A DNA stretch of 64,000 nucleotides from Tachypleus tridentatus (lineage: Eukaryota; Arthropoda; Merostomata; Xiphosura; Limulidae). Shown piece after piece: positions 48,246 through 58,949 of the stretch. The notes beneath the pieces were generated by a model. That model was not told the DNA's origin. It searched no databases and saw only the letters and a program-made list of their open reading frames with translations. Made by a program: the position numbers and the translations under genes. Numbering within the stretch: the stretch's first letter is position 1; every line of letters starts with the position of its first letter. The stretch is taken from assembly GCF_004210375.1 (NCBI RefSeq), contig NW_027467782.1:22113276-22177275 (forward strand), written 5' to 3'.

Positions 48246-49639
48246 TTATTTTGAGTATAAACTCAAATATTTTGTGAAAGTGTTGAAAATCGAGTTCAGT
48301 ATTATGACTTGTACAGGAGCGAAACGACTGATGTCCAGCGATCAATATAAAGCACGTGATAAAATTTTGAAAGACAGTTATATTTACTAAAACAAAGTAA
48401 CTGTACACATAAAAAAAAAAAAATGAGTGAAGTCTCTCCGATTTTGTCAATTGTTAAATATAAGTTGTCTACAACGAGCAAAACAAAACGTGTCTTCAGA
48501 GTGTCTACTCATATAAACTTGGTAAGTCTTTCTCACCGGCACGTTCTTCAATTTCAAGGTTTTCATTCACTTTGTATTTAACGATAGTTCCCATTTTGCT
48601 GTCTGGGATCGCTAGTGGAGTAACGACCGAGTTTCTTCATTGGTTGCTACTGATAAGCAGGGAAATTTCCATTGAGGATGTGAGTGAAGGCGCGAAAGAT
48701 GTACATGTTACCACGTGGTAGTACGTGAGCTGTAATGTAAAGCAGCACAATCGTATGATTCAATGTCGAGCACTCGCAGCGACAGAAATAAAAAAGCAAA
48801 ACAAAATCAGAACTATATTTAATAAACAGAATGATCAGGTTCTATCAGTAGCTTGATTAAATCAACATAACCACTACATACACTTTTTCACAAACCTTAA
48901 CTTCCAAGAAAAATAAACAGAATTCTTGGTAAGCTTACTATTCACATCCTTAACATTAGGAGATGACAGTTTGTTATTACTTATATTAAGACACAAATAT
49001 TTGGTATTACTAATATTGGAAGGTGGCTTTGTTATTACTAATATTAGAAGGTGACTTTGTTATTACTTAAAATAAAATGACCGTTTGTTATTACTCAGGT
49101 ATGACTCTTTGTAATTCAGTACTAGCTGTTGAGGAACGAAAACTGTTAATCGTATAAAAAGACAACACAAGGTAACGTGCCTCTTTCATCTTTTATTATT
49201 TAATCTGTAATCACTTCATCAGATGATAATTCAATATTATGCTTTGTAGAAGGTAATAACTGACCCAGTTAACTTATTAAACGAAAAATTCATATGAACT
49301 TAAAAGTGTGTCCTGTTTCAGGGCTGTTGTATTTGATACAAACCATGTATACTGTCGGGCGAATTGCAGTTAACATACGCTGGGGTATGAATGTTAAAAC
49401 ACACACACACATTCATCAGTGGCTAGTATATATATATATATATATCTGTGTTCTTCCCTATACCACCAGAGGGTAATATGAATAAACTTCTGTATACCAG
49501 AGACTATTATGTGTGTGTGTGTATATATATATTTATATATGTTTATGGCTTAAACATTTATGGTTATAATATATATATAATTGTTTATACAAAAGGTTGC
49601 ATACATATGTTTTTGTCTATACCACAAACCTTTTGGTCT
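48246..49639. other. Non-coding part of duplication copy 1
   Basis: It contains AT-rich sequence, a degenerate repeat of TTTGTTATTACTAATATTAG type (48960-49100), (CA)n near 49405 and TA/GT dinucleotide runs at 49424-49446 and 49508-49530. Short open frames here are conserved in the duplicate only because the duplication is recent. Confidence 0.6.
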
Positions 49640-50043
49640 TTATATATGCAAAAACGGCTCGTTTGGGTTGAGAAAATATTTTACATAAAAAAGCGAACAA
49701 CATTTCGATCTTCTTCGGTCATCGTCAAGTTCACAAAGAAAGAGGTAACTGACCGGAAGTTGACCACATGTTTGGAAAGGGTTGTGTCACTGAGTGTCGG
49801 AATGTAGAGGGCGGTGTTAGATGTTTGAATATATAATTTTATTTATTTTATTATATTAATATAGGTATAAAGGCGTTCCTTTATATTGGTTTATTTTGGG
49901 TTTAAGTTGTTGTATAAGTAAGACTTCTTTAATTTTGCGTTTGTTTACGTTTGTTTCTTTATTTAGTATTTGAGTGTTTTCTATGGTTATGTTGTGTTTA
50001 TTTGACTTGCAGTGTTTGAAAACGTGTGAAGGCGACTTTTTAT
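49640..50043 (-). mobile_element. Penelope-like element, 3' part (duplication copy 1)
   Basis: The minus strand encodes HKKSPSHVFKHCKSNKH, NITIENTQILNKETNV and KRKIKEVLLIQQLKPKINQY, the end of the GIY-YIG domain and C-terminus. It is followed by a non-coding end with TGACCGAAGAAGATCGAAAT and CAACCCAAACGAGCCG. It begins within the endonuclease exactly where the oppositely oriented 5' piece of the complete duplicate copy ends. Confidence 0.8.
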
Positions 50044-50047
50044 GCCG

Positions 50048-50221
50048 CCATAAAACTATGCTCACCAGATAAAATTAACGACGAATTAGACAAAATAAAA
50101 CAATACTTCATCAACATCAATAAGTTTCCTCCACAATCCGTAGAAAACATTATACGCACACACCTAGACAGAAAGCAAAATCAACCAACAAAAGTAAATA
50201 TATTTCACGAATCAAAAAATC
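50048..50221 (+). mobile_element. Penelope-like element, inverted 5' part, cut by minisatellite (copy 1)
   Basis: It encodes AIKLCSPDKINDELDKIKQY and KFPPQSVENIIRTHLDRKQN of the RT C-terminal region. It meets the 3' part at a near-palindrome TTTTATG-CCGC-CATAAAA (50037-50054) and is cut off by the 37 bp minisatellite after AATC at 50221. Confidence 0.8.
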
Positions 50222-52240
50222 AACTCACATATTACTCATACAGTAGACTTCACTCAGTAACTCACATATTATTCATACAGTAGACTTCACTCAGTAACTC
50301 ACATATTATTCATACAGTAAACTCAGCAACTCACATATTACTCATACAGTAAACTTCACTCAGTAACTCACATATTACTCATACAGTAGACTTCACTCAG
50401 TAACTCACATATTACTCATACAGTACACTTCACTCAACAACTCACATATTCACTCATACAGTAGACCTCACTCAGCAACGCACATATTACTCATACAGTA
50501 GACTTCACTCAACAACTCACATATTACTCATACAGTAGTCAACAACTCACATATTACTCATACAGTAGAACTCACATATTACTCACATATTACTCATACA
50601 GTACAGTAGACTTCACATATTACTCATACAGTAACTCACACTCACATATTACTCATACAGTAGACTTCACTCAACAACTCACATATTACTCATACAGTAG
50701 ACTTCACTCAACAACTCACATATTACTCATACAGTAGACTTCACTCAACAACTCACATATTACTCATACAGTAGACTTCACTCAACAACTCACATATTAC
50801 TCATACAGTAGACTTCACTCAAGCAACTCACATATTACTCATACAGTAGACTTCACTCAACAACTCACATATTACTCATACAGTAGACTTCACTCAACAA
50901 CTCACATATTACTCATACAGTAGACTTCACTCAACAACTCACATATTACTCATACAGTAGACTTCACTCAACAACTCACATATTACTCATACAGTAGACT
51001 TCACTCAACAACTCACATATTACTCATACAGTAGACTTCACTCAACAACTCACATATTACTCATACAGTAGACTTTCAACTCAACAACTCACAACTCACA
51101 TATTACTCATACAGTAGACTTCACTCAACAACTCACATATTACTCATACAACAGTAGACTTCACTCAACAACTCACATATTACTCATACAGTAGACTTCA
51201 CTCAACAACTCACATATTACTCATACAGTAGACTCATACACTTTCAACAACTCACATATTACTCATACAGTAGACTTCACTCAGTAACTCACATATTACT
51301 CATACAGTAGACTTCACTCAACAACTCACAACTCACATATTACTCATACAGTAGACTTCACTCAGTAACTCACATATTACTCATACAGTAGACTTCACTC
51401 AACAACTCACATATTACTCATACAGTAGACTTCACTTCAACTCACATATTACTCATACAGTAGACTTCACTCAACAACTCACATATTACTCATACAGTAG
51501 ACTTTATTCAGCAACTCACATATTACTCATACAGTAGACTTCACTCAACAACTCACATATTACTCATACAGTAGACTTCACTCAACAACTCACATATTAC
51601 TCATACAGTAGACTTTATTCAGTAACTCACATATTACTCATACAGTAGACTTCACTCAGTGAATCACAAAAATTACTCATACAGTAGACTTCACTCAACA
51701 ACTCACATATTACTCATACAGTAGACTTCACTCAGTAACTCACATATTACTCATACAGTAGACTTCACTCAGTAACTCACATATTATTCATACAGTAGAC
51801 TTCACTCAGTAAATCACAAAAATTACTCATACAGTAGACTTCACTCAGCAACTCACATATTACTCATACAGTAGACTTCACTCAGCAATTCACATATCAC
51901 TCATACAGTAGACTTCAATCAGTAAATCACATATTATTCATACAGTAGACTTCACTCAGTAAATCGATATAACTCATACAGTAGACTTCACTCAGTAAAT
52001 CACATATTACTCATACAGTAGACCTCACTCAGCATCTCACACATTACTCATACAGTGGACTTCACTCAGTAAATCACATATTACTCATACAGTAGACTTC
52101 ACTCAGTAAATCAATATAACTCATACAGTATACTTCACTCAGTAAATCACATATTACTCATACAGTAGACCTCACTCAGCATCTCACACATTACTCATAC
52201 AGTAGACTTCACTCAGTAAATCACATATAACTCATACAGT
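50222..52240. repeat. Minisatellite, ~37 bp unit, about 54 copies
   Basis: The unit is ACTCACATATTACTCATACA followed by GTAGACTTCACTCAACA. The central copies are nearly identical; copies after ~51600 diverge (GTAAATCACAAAAATTAC, GCATCTCACACATTAC). Partial units and small internal duplications occur around 50520-50650 and 51070-51250. There are no unique spacers, so this is not a CRISPR array. Confidence 0.95.
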
Positions 52241-53094
52241 TAAAAGATTTTTAGAGTCTAATACAAAGCGACATAATATGTCATTTCTACTTTGCTTAAC
52301 GCAGGTATAGAAACTTAGGTTTTTACATTACTAACCCGCAGACTTACCGTCGTGCCTCTTAGGGGGCGTTAAATAAAGAGCAGATACACTCGAAAATACG
52401 TTTTTAAGGTTCCAAGGTTAGACTCCAGTGTCATCACGTTATAATTTTTATTCTCTTGCCCCTGGTAATAATAAAACGCTACTTACATAACGCTGCATAA
52501 TTTAGTGAAATATCTTTGTATTATTTAGTAATCAAGCTTAGAATTAGATCAAATGTTACAAATATTGAGATACATGATATATCAATATAAAAAACGTATT
52601 TTGACAACCATGTCAACATGATTTATTTGTCCTTACAGCTATTACCACTTGAGGGTGACCTGTTAGTAAATATTTTTCCTGTAAATATTATCAGTATTAA
52701 AGCAATCATGAGGAGTCCACATAAAACATAGTGTTACACACAAGTCAACATTAGCAGAATAATAGACTGAAATATCTTTCAAATAGTTTTTTTACATCTT
52801 ATAAAATTAGTTTACAGCCAAAATTCTGAAAAACTTTCAATCATACGTTTATCGAAAATCAAGAAACTGTTTTTATGTAAACTCATACTTGGATATAGTT
52901 TGTAAGAATTTATTTACATTATAATCTCTTTGTTGGTTGATGTAAGGTGAAGAAATGAAATAAATTAAAACATCTCCTAGTCTCTGTTTGTAAGCTTAGA
53001 TTTCTTCGTTAGGATGCAAAAATTGGACTGGTCTTTTGATTGTATAATATGATTGTAGTTATGAGTAATGAATATTAAATTAAACCTCAAAAAT
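52241..53094. other. AT-rich spacer, nothing recognised
   Basis: No gene, RNA gene or known repeat was seen. Confidence 0.45.
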
Positions 53095-53310
53095 ATGGCC
53101 GCAATATATGATTAGTAGACGAAAATTGAGTAGTTAACCCTCACAAATATCCAATTTTAGAGGAAGGGTGATTGATTAACCCTCACAGATATGGCCGCGG
53201 TATTCAATTTTAGACAAAGGCTGATTGGTTGATCGTCACAGAAATGGCCGCGGTATCCGATTTTAGACAAAGTCTGATTGGTTGATCGTCACAGAAATGG
53301 CCGTGATTTT
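53095..53310. repeat. Short tandem repeat, ~53 bp unit, 3-4 copies
   Basis: The unit contains GATTGGTTGATCGTCACAGA, AATGGCCGCGGTATCC and GATTTTAGACAAAG. The two central copies are almost identical and the outer copies are diverged. Confidence 0.85.
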
Positions 53311-53619
53311 TGGTTCTGATGAAGTTAATCTTGACAACTTGATCATTTGTTGAAATAGACTGCAAAACATCAGTTTTATCACGGAGACAGAGTGGAGTGC
53401 GTTTCATTATGCAGTGAAAACAATAAAAATGTAAATTTCGTAAACAAAATATTCCGTTTTATATTTTAAAAAGAAACTATTAGGTTAAGGTTTCTGTAAG
53501 GTGTGTAAAAATTAGGGGGAAGAACTGGAAAAGAAATCATCTAATTTAAAGAATTAAGCAAAACGAAGCCTTTAACAGTGTAAAACAATCTGTAACAGTG
53601 AAAAAACAAAACAAGTTGT
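53311..53619. other. AT-rich spacer, nothing recognised
   Basis: No feature supported. Confidence 0.4.
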
Positions 53620-53630
53620 AACACTGTAAA

Positions 53631-53883
53631 GGACCTGGCATGGCCTAGCGCGTTAAGGCGTGCGCTTCGTAATCTGAGGGTCGCGGGTTCGCGCCAAACA
53701 TGCTCGCCCTCCCAGCCGTGGGGGCGTTATAATGTGACGGTCACTTTTCGTTGGTAAAAGAATAGCCCAAGAGTTGGCGGTGGGTGGTGATGACTAGCTA
53801 CCTTCCCTCTAGTCTTACACTGCTAAATTAGGGACGGCTAGCACAGATAGCCCTCGAGTAGCTTTGTGCGAAATTCCAAAACA
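53631..53883 (+). mobile_element. tRNA-derived SINE, family SINE-1
   Basis: The head GGCATGGCCTAGCGCGTTAA, GGCGTGCGCTTCGTAATCTG and GGGTCGCGGGTTCG is followed by the family body (GAGTTGGCGGTGGGTGGTGA) and ends in CCAAAACAA. Flanks AACACTGTAAA (53620-53630) and AACAGTGTAAA (53884-53894) are a target-site duplication with one mismatch. The head lacks ~20 bp after the B-box compared with the copy at 46109, as do the copies at 42562 and partly 58426. Confidence 0.92.
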
Positions 53884-53920
53884 AACAGTGTAAAATAATT
53901 TTGGGCATCTCGGATATGTA

Positions 53921-54684
53921 CAGTCATGTGAAAATGTGAGAACATCCTACACCCTAATAACTAGTGTTACCCCCTTTGGCTGAAATAACTGCAATGAGAC
54001 GCTTCTTGTAGCCATCTACCAGTTTCTGACATGGGTCTGAAGAAAGTTTGCCTCACTTCTCAATGCAGAATTTTTTCAGCTGTGAGATGTTTGAGGGGTT
54101 TCTTGCATGTACAGCCCGTTTCAAGTCACCCCACAGCATCTCAATGGGATTAAGATCTGGAGAGTTTGACTCGGTTATTCCAAGACTCTCCATTTCTTAG
54201 TTTTCAGCCAGTCCTTGGTGGACTTACTGGTATGTTTTGGGTCATTGTCGTGTTGCAGGGTCCAGTTCCGCTTCAGCTTTAATTTTCGTACAGATGGTCT
54301 CACATGATCCTGAAGCACTCCCTGATACACAGTAGAATTCATGGTGGATTCTATGCTTGTGAGCTTTCCAGGTCCTGCTGCAGCAAAGCAGCCCCAAACC
54401 ATGACACTTCCACCTCCATGCTTCACAGTTGGTATGAGGTACTTTTCCTGGAATGCTGTGTTTAGTTTACGCCAAACATGTCCTCTGTTCTGGTGTCCAA
54501 ATAATTCAATTTTGGACTCATCTGTCCAAAGAACATTATTCCAGAGGTCCTGGAATTTTTCTACATTCTCTCTAGCAAACTTCAGTCTGGCCTTGATGTT
54601 TCTCTTAGAGAGCAAAGATTTTCTCCTTGCACACCTCCCATGAAAGTTAAACTTGTGCAGTCTCTTTCTGATTGTAGAGGCATG
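53921..54684 (-). pseudogene. Tc1-like transposon, 5'-truncated with dead transposase
   Basis: The low-coordinate end is TA followed by CAGTCATGTGAAAA, a Tc1-type terminal repeat. The minus strand encodes KRNIKARLKFARENVEKFQD, then WTDESKIELFG with the first catalytic Asp, GGGSVMVWGCFAA, LQHDNDPKHTSKS with the second Asp and, after a stop and a one-base frameshift, SPDLNPIEMLWGDLKRAV with the catalytic Glu of a DD34E transposase. The in-frame TAA directly after WRVLE and the frameshift that follows (around 54170-54180) kill the frame. The N-terminal DNA-binding part and the other terminal repeat are missing, because the element stops exactly where the second segmental duplicate begins. The sequence closely resembles Tc1-like elements known to me from fish and other vertebrates. 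Confidence 0.9.
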
Positions 54685-55037
54685 AGAAGATATTATTTAA
54701 GCGTTTTTATTTTTAAAAAAACAGCCCGCTGGTTAAGTATTTAAAAATTATTACATCAAGAAACATTTTAAAATTAACTATGGTGCATGGATGTTTCAGT
54801 TATATTCTAATTTATCGATTTCAAGACACTTAAAATATTCTAAGGTGGAATAATGGTTAGTAAACGTCTTGTTTTAAAGAGAAAAAAAGTTAAATTATTT
54901 AGTTCCAACGTTTTAATAATTAGATAAGAGAGAATCGTTTACTTATGATTTAAAATATAAAAACATGTCAAAACAAAATACTTAAAGTCACTCACCTGTT
55001 TAATGTTACTCTTCAAAAATAACTAAATTCCGAAGTC

Positions 55038-56015
55038 GATGATACTGCTAATAATGAAACAAACTGGTATAAACACTCCTTGTTTTTATACTGCTAACAT
55101 TGAAACAAACTGGTATAAACACTCCTTGTTTTTATACTGCTAACATTGAAACAAACTGGTATAAACACTTCTTGTTTCCATACTGCTAATAATGAAACAA
55201 ACTGGTATAAACACTTCTTGTTTCCATACTGCTAATAATGAAACAAACTGGTATAAACACTTAGTTCTTATACTGCTAATAATGAAACAAACTGGTATAA
55301 ACACTTAGTTCTTATACTGCTTATAATGAAACAAACTTGTATAAATACTTCTTAGTTCTTATACAGCTAATAATGATACAAACTGGTATAAACTAATAAT
55401 AAAACTTCTTAGTTCTTATACAGCTAATAATGAAACAAACTGGTATAAACACTTCTGCTAGTTCTTATACAGCTAATAATGAAACAAACTGGTATAAACA
55501 CTTAGTTCTTTACTGCTAATAATGAAACAAACTTGTATAAATACTTCTTAGTTCTTATACAGCTAATAATGATACAAACTGGTATAAACACTTCTCAGTT
55601 CTTATACAGCTAATAATGAAACAAACTTGTATAAACACTTAGTTCTTTACTGCTAATAATGAAACAAACTTGTATAAATACTTCTTAGTTCTTATACAGC
55701 TAATAATGAAACAAACTGGTATAAACACTTCTTAGTTCTTATACAGCTAATAATGAAACAAACTGGTGTAAACACTTCTTAGCTCTTATACAGCTAATAA
55801 TAAAACAAACTGGTGTAAACACTTCTTAGTTCTTATACAGCTAATAATGTAACAAACTGGTATCAACACTTCTTAGTTCTTATACAGCTAATAATGTAAC
55901 AAACTGGTATCAACACTTCTTAGTTCTTATACAATTAATAATGTAACAAACTGGTATCAACACTCTTAGTTCTTATACAATTAATAATGGAACAAACTGG
56001 TATCAACATTTCTTA
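55038..56015. repeat. Minisatellite, ~46-47 bp unit, about 21 copies (duplicate)
   Basis: Same unit as at 47423. It has extra CTGCTAACATTGAAACAAAC-type units at the left end and a rearranged unit near 55390 (GGTATAAACTAATAATAAAA), which shows copy-number change since the duplication. Confidence 0.95.
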
Positions 56016-57419
56016 GTTATTTTGAGTATAAACTCAAATATTTTGTGAAAGTGCTGAAAATCGAGTTCAGTATTATGACTTGTACAGGAGCGAAACGACT
56101 GATGTCCAGCGATCAATATAAAGCACGTGATAAAATTTTGAAAGACAGTTATATTTACTAAAACAAAGTAACTGTACACATAAAAAAAAAAAAAATGAGT
56201 GAAGTCTCTCCGATTTTGTCAATTGTTAAATATAAGTTGTCTACAACGAGCAAAACAAAACGTGTCTTCAGAGTGTCTACTCATATAAACTTGGTAAGTC
56301 TTTCTCACCGGCACGTTCTTCAATTTCAAGGTTTTCATTCACTTTGTATTTAACGATAGTTCCCATTTTGCTGTCTGGGATCGCTAGTGGAGTAACGACC
56401 GAGTTTCTTCATTGGTTGCTACTGATAAGCAGGGAAATTTCCATTGAGGATGTGAGTGAAGGCGCGAAAGATGTACATGTTACCACGTGGTAGTACGTGA
56501 GCTGTAATGTAAAGCAGCACAATCGTATGATTCAATGTCGAGCACTCGCAGCGACAGAAATAAAAAAGCAAAACAAAATCAGAACTATATTTAATAAACA
56601 GAATGATCACGTTCTATCAGTAGCTTGATTAAATCAACATAACCACTACATACACTTTTTCACAAACCTTAACTTCCAAGAAAAATAAACAGAATTCTTG
56701 GTAAGCTTACTATTCACATCCTTAACATTAGGAGATGACAGTTTGTTATTACTTATATTAAGACACAAATATTTGGTATTACTAATATTGGAAGGTGGCT
56801 TTGTTATTACTAATATTAGAAGGTGACTTTGTTATTACTTAAAATAAAATGACCGTTTGTTATTACTCAGGTATGACTCTTTGTAATTCAGTACTAGCTG
56901 TTGAGGAACGAAAACTGTTAATCGTATAAAAAGACAACACAAGGTAACGTGCCTCTTTCATCTTTTATTATTTAATCTGTAATCACTTCATCAGATGATA
57001 ATTCAATATTATGTTTTGTAGAAGGTAATAACTGACCCATTTAACTTATTAAACGAAAAATTCATATGAACTTAAAAGTGTGTCCTGTTTCAGGGCTGTT
57101 GTATTTGATACAAACCATGTATACTGTCGGGCGAATTGCAGTTAACATACGCTGGGGGATGAATGTTAAAACACACACACACATTCATCAGTGGCTAGTA
57201 TATATATATATATATATATCTGTGTTCTTCCCTATACCACCAGAGGGTAATATGAATAAACTTCTGTATACCAGAGACTATTATGTGTGTGTGTGTATAT
57301 ATATATTTATATATGTTTATGGTTTAAACATTTATGGTTATAATATATATATAATTGTTTATACAAAAGGTTGCATACATATGTTTTTGTCTATACCACA
57401 AACCTTTTGGTCTTTATAT
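56016..57419. other. Non-coding part of duplication copy 2
   Basis: Same content as 48246-49639. Open frames here, including one of 152 codons starting at 57066 with tyrosine/isoleucine runs from TA repeats, are not genes. Confidence 0.6.
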
Positions 57420-57816
57420 ATGCAAAAACGGCTCGTTTGGGTTGAGAAAATATTTTACATAAAAGCGAACAACATTTCGACCTCCTTCGGTCATCGTCAA
57501 GTTCACAAAGAAAGAGGTAACTGACCGGAAGTTGACCACATGTTTGGAAAGGGTTGTGTCACTGAGTGTCGGAATGTAGAGGGCGGTGTTAGATGTTTGA
57601 ATATATAATTTTATTTATTTTATTATATTAATATAGGTATAAAGGCGTTCCTTTATATTGGTTTATTTTGGGTTTAAGTTGTTGTATAAGTAAGACTTCT
57701 TTAATTTTGCGTTTGTTTACGTTTGTTTCTTTATTTAGTATTTGAGTGTTTTCTATGGTTATGTTGTGTTTATTTGACTTGCAGTGTTCGAAAACGTGTG
57801 AAGGCGACTTTTTATG
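57420..57816 (-). mobile_element. Penelope-like element, 3' part (duplication copy 2)
   Basis: Same content as 49640-50043: HKKSPSHVFEHCKSNKH through KRKIKEVLLIQQLKPKINQY and the non-coding end, here with TGACCGAAGGAGGTCGAAAT. The frame is open from the junction to the C-terminus. Confidence 0.82.
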
Positions 57817-57820
57817 CCGC

Positions 57821-58283
57821 CATAAAACTATGCTCACCAGATAAAATTAACGACGAATTAGACAAAATAAAACAATACTTCATCAACATCAATAAGTTTC
57901 CTCCACAATCCGTAGAAAACATTATACGCACATACCTAGACAGAAAGCAAAATCAACCAACAAAAGTAAATATATCTCACGAATCAAAAAATCGCGAAAC
58001 CATATACTGCTGCATACCATATATTCCTGACATCAGCAGACAAATAACCAACATTTGGCAAAAACTAGAAACAAAATATGACATTCCAATTAATACCAAA
58101 TTTATTCAAAAACCAGGCACAAAACTGAGGTCTATACTATGTAAAAACTACACTGACAAACACCACACCAACATTATTTATAAAATACAATGTGATAACT
58201 GCCACGACTTTTATATTGGAGAAACAAGTGGAAAAATGGAAACCAGATTCAAAGAAAATAAAAAAGTCACCTTCACACGTTAA
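57821..58283 (+). mobile_element. Penelope-like element, inverted 5' part, complete (copy 2)
   Basis: An open frame runs from AIKLCSPDKINDELDKIKQY through KFPPQSVENIIRTYLDRKQN, YIPDISRQITNIWQKLETKY, KPGTKLRSILCKNYTDK and the GIY-YIG start NIIYKIQCDNCHDFYIGETS (C-x2-C linker, Y-I-G). It stops at about 58281 within KMETRFKENKKVTFTR. That point matches the first residues of the oppositely oriented 3' part with about 25 bp in common. The catalytic RT motifs lie upstream of the truncation and are absent. Confidence 0.85.
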
Positions 58284-58425
58284 TATGTATAAATTTCATC
58301 TAAATCAAACTATACTTTTTGAAATATATGTAAAAACAAAACTTTCGTAATAATTTTGTATGCTGTATATGTTATTGCTTGTACCAGAAGCTTTTATATA
58401 TATATATATATATCTTAGGATAGGA

Positions 58426-58705
58426 TTGTTTGTTTGTTTTTTGGAATTTCGCACAAAGCTACTCGAGGGCTATCTGTGCTAGCCGTCCCTAATTTAGCAG
58501 TGTAAGACTAGAGGGAAGGCAGCTAGTCATCACCACCCACCGCCAACTCTTGGGCTACTCTTTTACTACTGAAAAGTGGGATTGACCGCACATTATAACG
58601 CTCCCACGGCTGGGAGGGTGAGCATGTTTGGCGCGACTCGGGCAAGAACCCGCGATTCTCAGATTACGAAGCGCACGCCTTAACGCGCTAGGCAATGCCA
58701 GGCCC
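58426..58705 (-). mobile_element. tRNA-derived SINE, family SINE-1
   Basis: The TTTG tail is at the low end, the family body is at 58470-58560, and the tRNA-like head ends GGCATTGCCTAGCGCG on the minus strand. Flanks CTTAGGATAGGA (58414-58425) and CTTAGGAAAGGA (58706-58717) are a 12 bp target-site duplication with one mismatch. Confidence 0.92.
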
Positions 58706-58949
58706 CTTAGGAAAGGAATTCCCAAACGTTCAGACCTGCGGAGTTTCACATCAGAAAATAAACAAAACATTTTGGAGCATTAATAAAAAAAATACACTAA
58801 AAATAGAAACAATCGGTCGCTAGCTTTTAGAATATAAATTTATTAAAATATCACTATTTAAAGAAAATATTTTACTTCTACTTATTGTTCAAAAATTTTT
58901 GCTTGCAAATGTTATATCAGTAAAAGTACAGTGTACTTATTTATTTATT

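Larger units (their letters stand above)
47057..50221 (+). repeat. Segmental duplication, copy 1 (3165 bp)
   Basis: It is nearly identical, base for base, to 54685-57993 in the same orientation, apart from minisatellite copy number and scattered substitutions (e.g. GCTTTGTAG against GTTTTGTAG). It contains, in order, an AT-rich segment, a 47 bp minisatellite, ~1.4 kb of non-coding sequence with TA and CA runs, and a rearranged Penelope-like element. The left breakpoint follows GTGATC, and the right breakpoint is the start of the 37 bp minisatellite. No gene was recognised inside, apart from the PLE pieces. Confidence 0.95.
54685..57993 (+). repeat. Segmental duplication, copy 2 (3309 bp)
   Basis: It is the counterpart of 47057-50221 in the same orientation. 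It is longer because the internal 47 bp minisatellite has more units. The left edge abuts the truncated Tc1 element. At the right edge the Penelope-like element simply continues, whereas in copy 1 it is cut by the 37 bp minisatellite, so copy 2 preserves the older arrangement on that side. Confidence 0.95.

Noticed and set aside
50222..52240. Possible CRISPR array
   Set aside because: Units of ~37 bp follow each other directly without unique spacers, in a eukaryotic context; it is a minisatellite. The same holds for 37360-37803, 47423-48245 and 55038-56015.
54341..54643. 100-codon plus-strand frame
   Set aside because: It is the antisense shadow of the Tc1 transposase.
57066..57524. 152-codon frame in duplication copy 2
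   Set aside because: It consists largely of translated TA and CA repeats and antisense PLE end; it breaks in copy 1.
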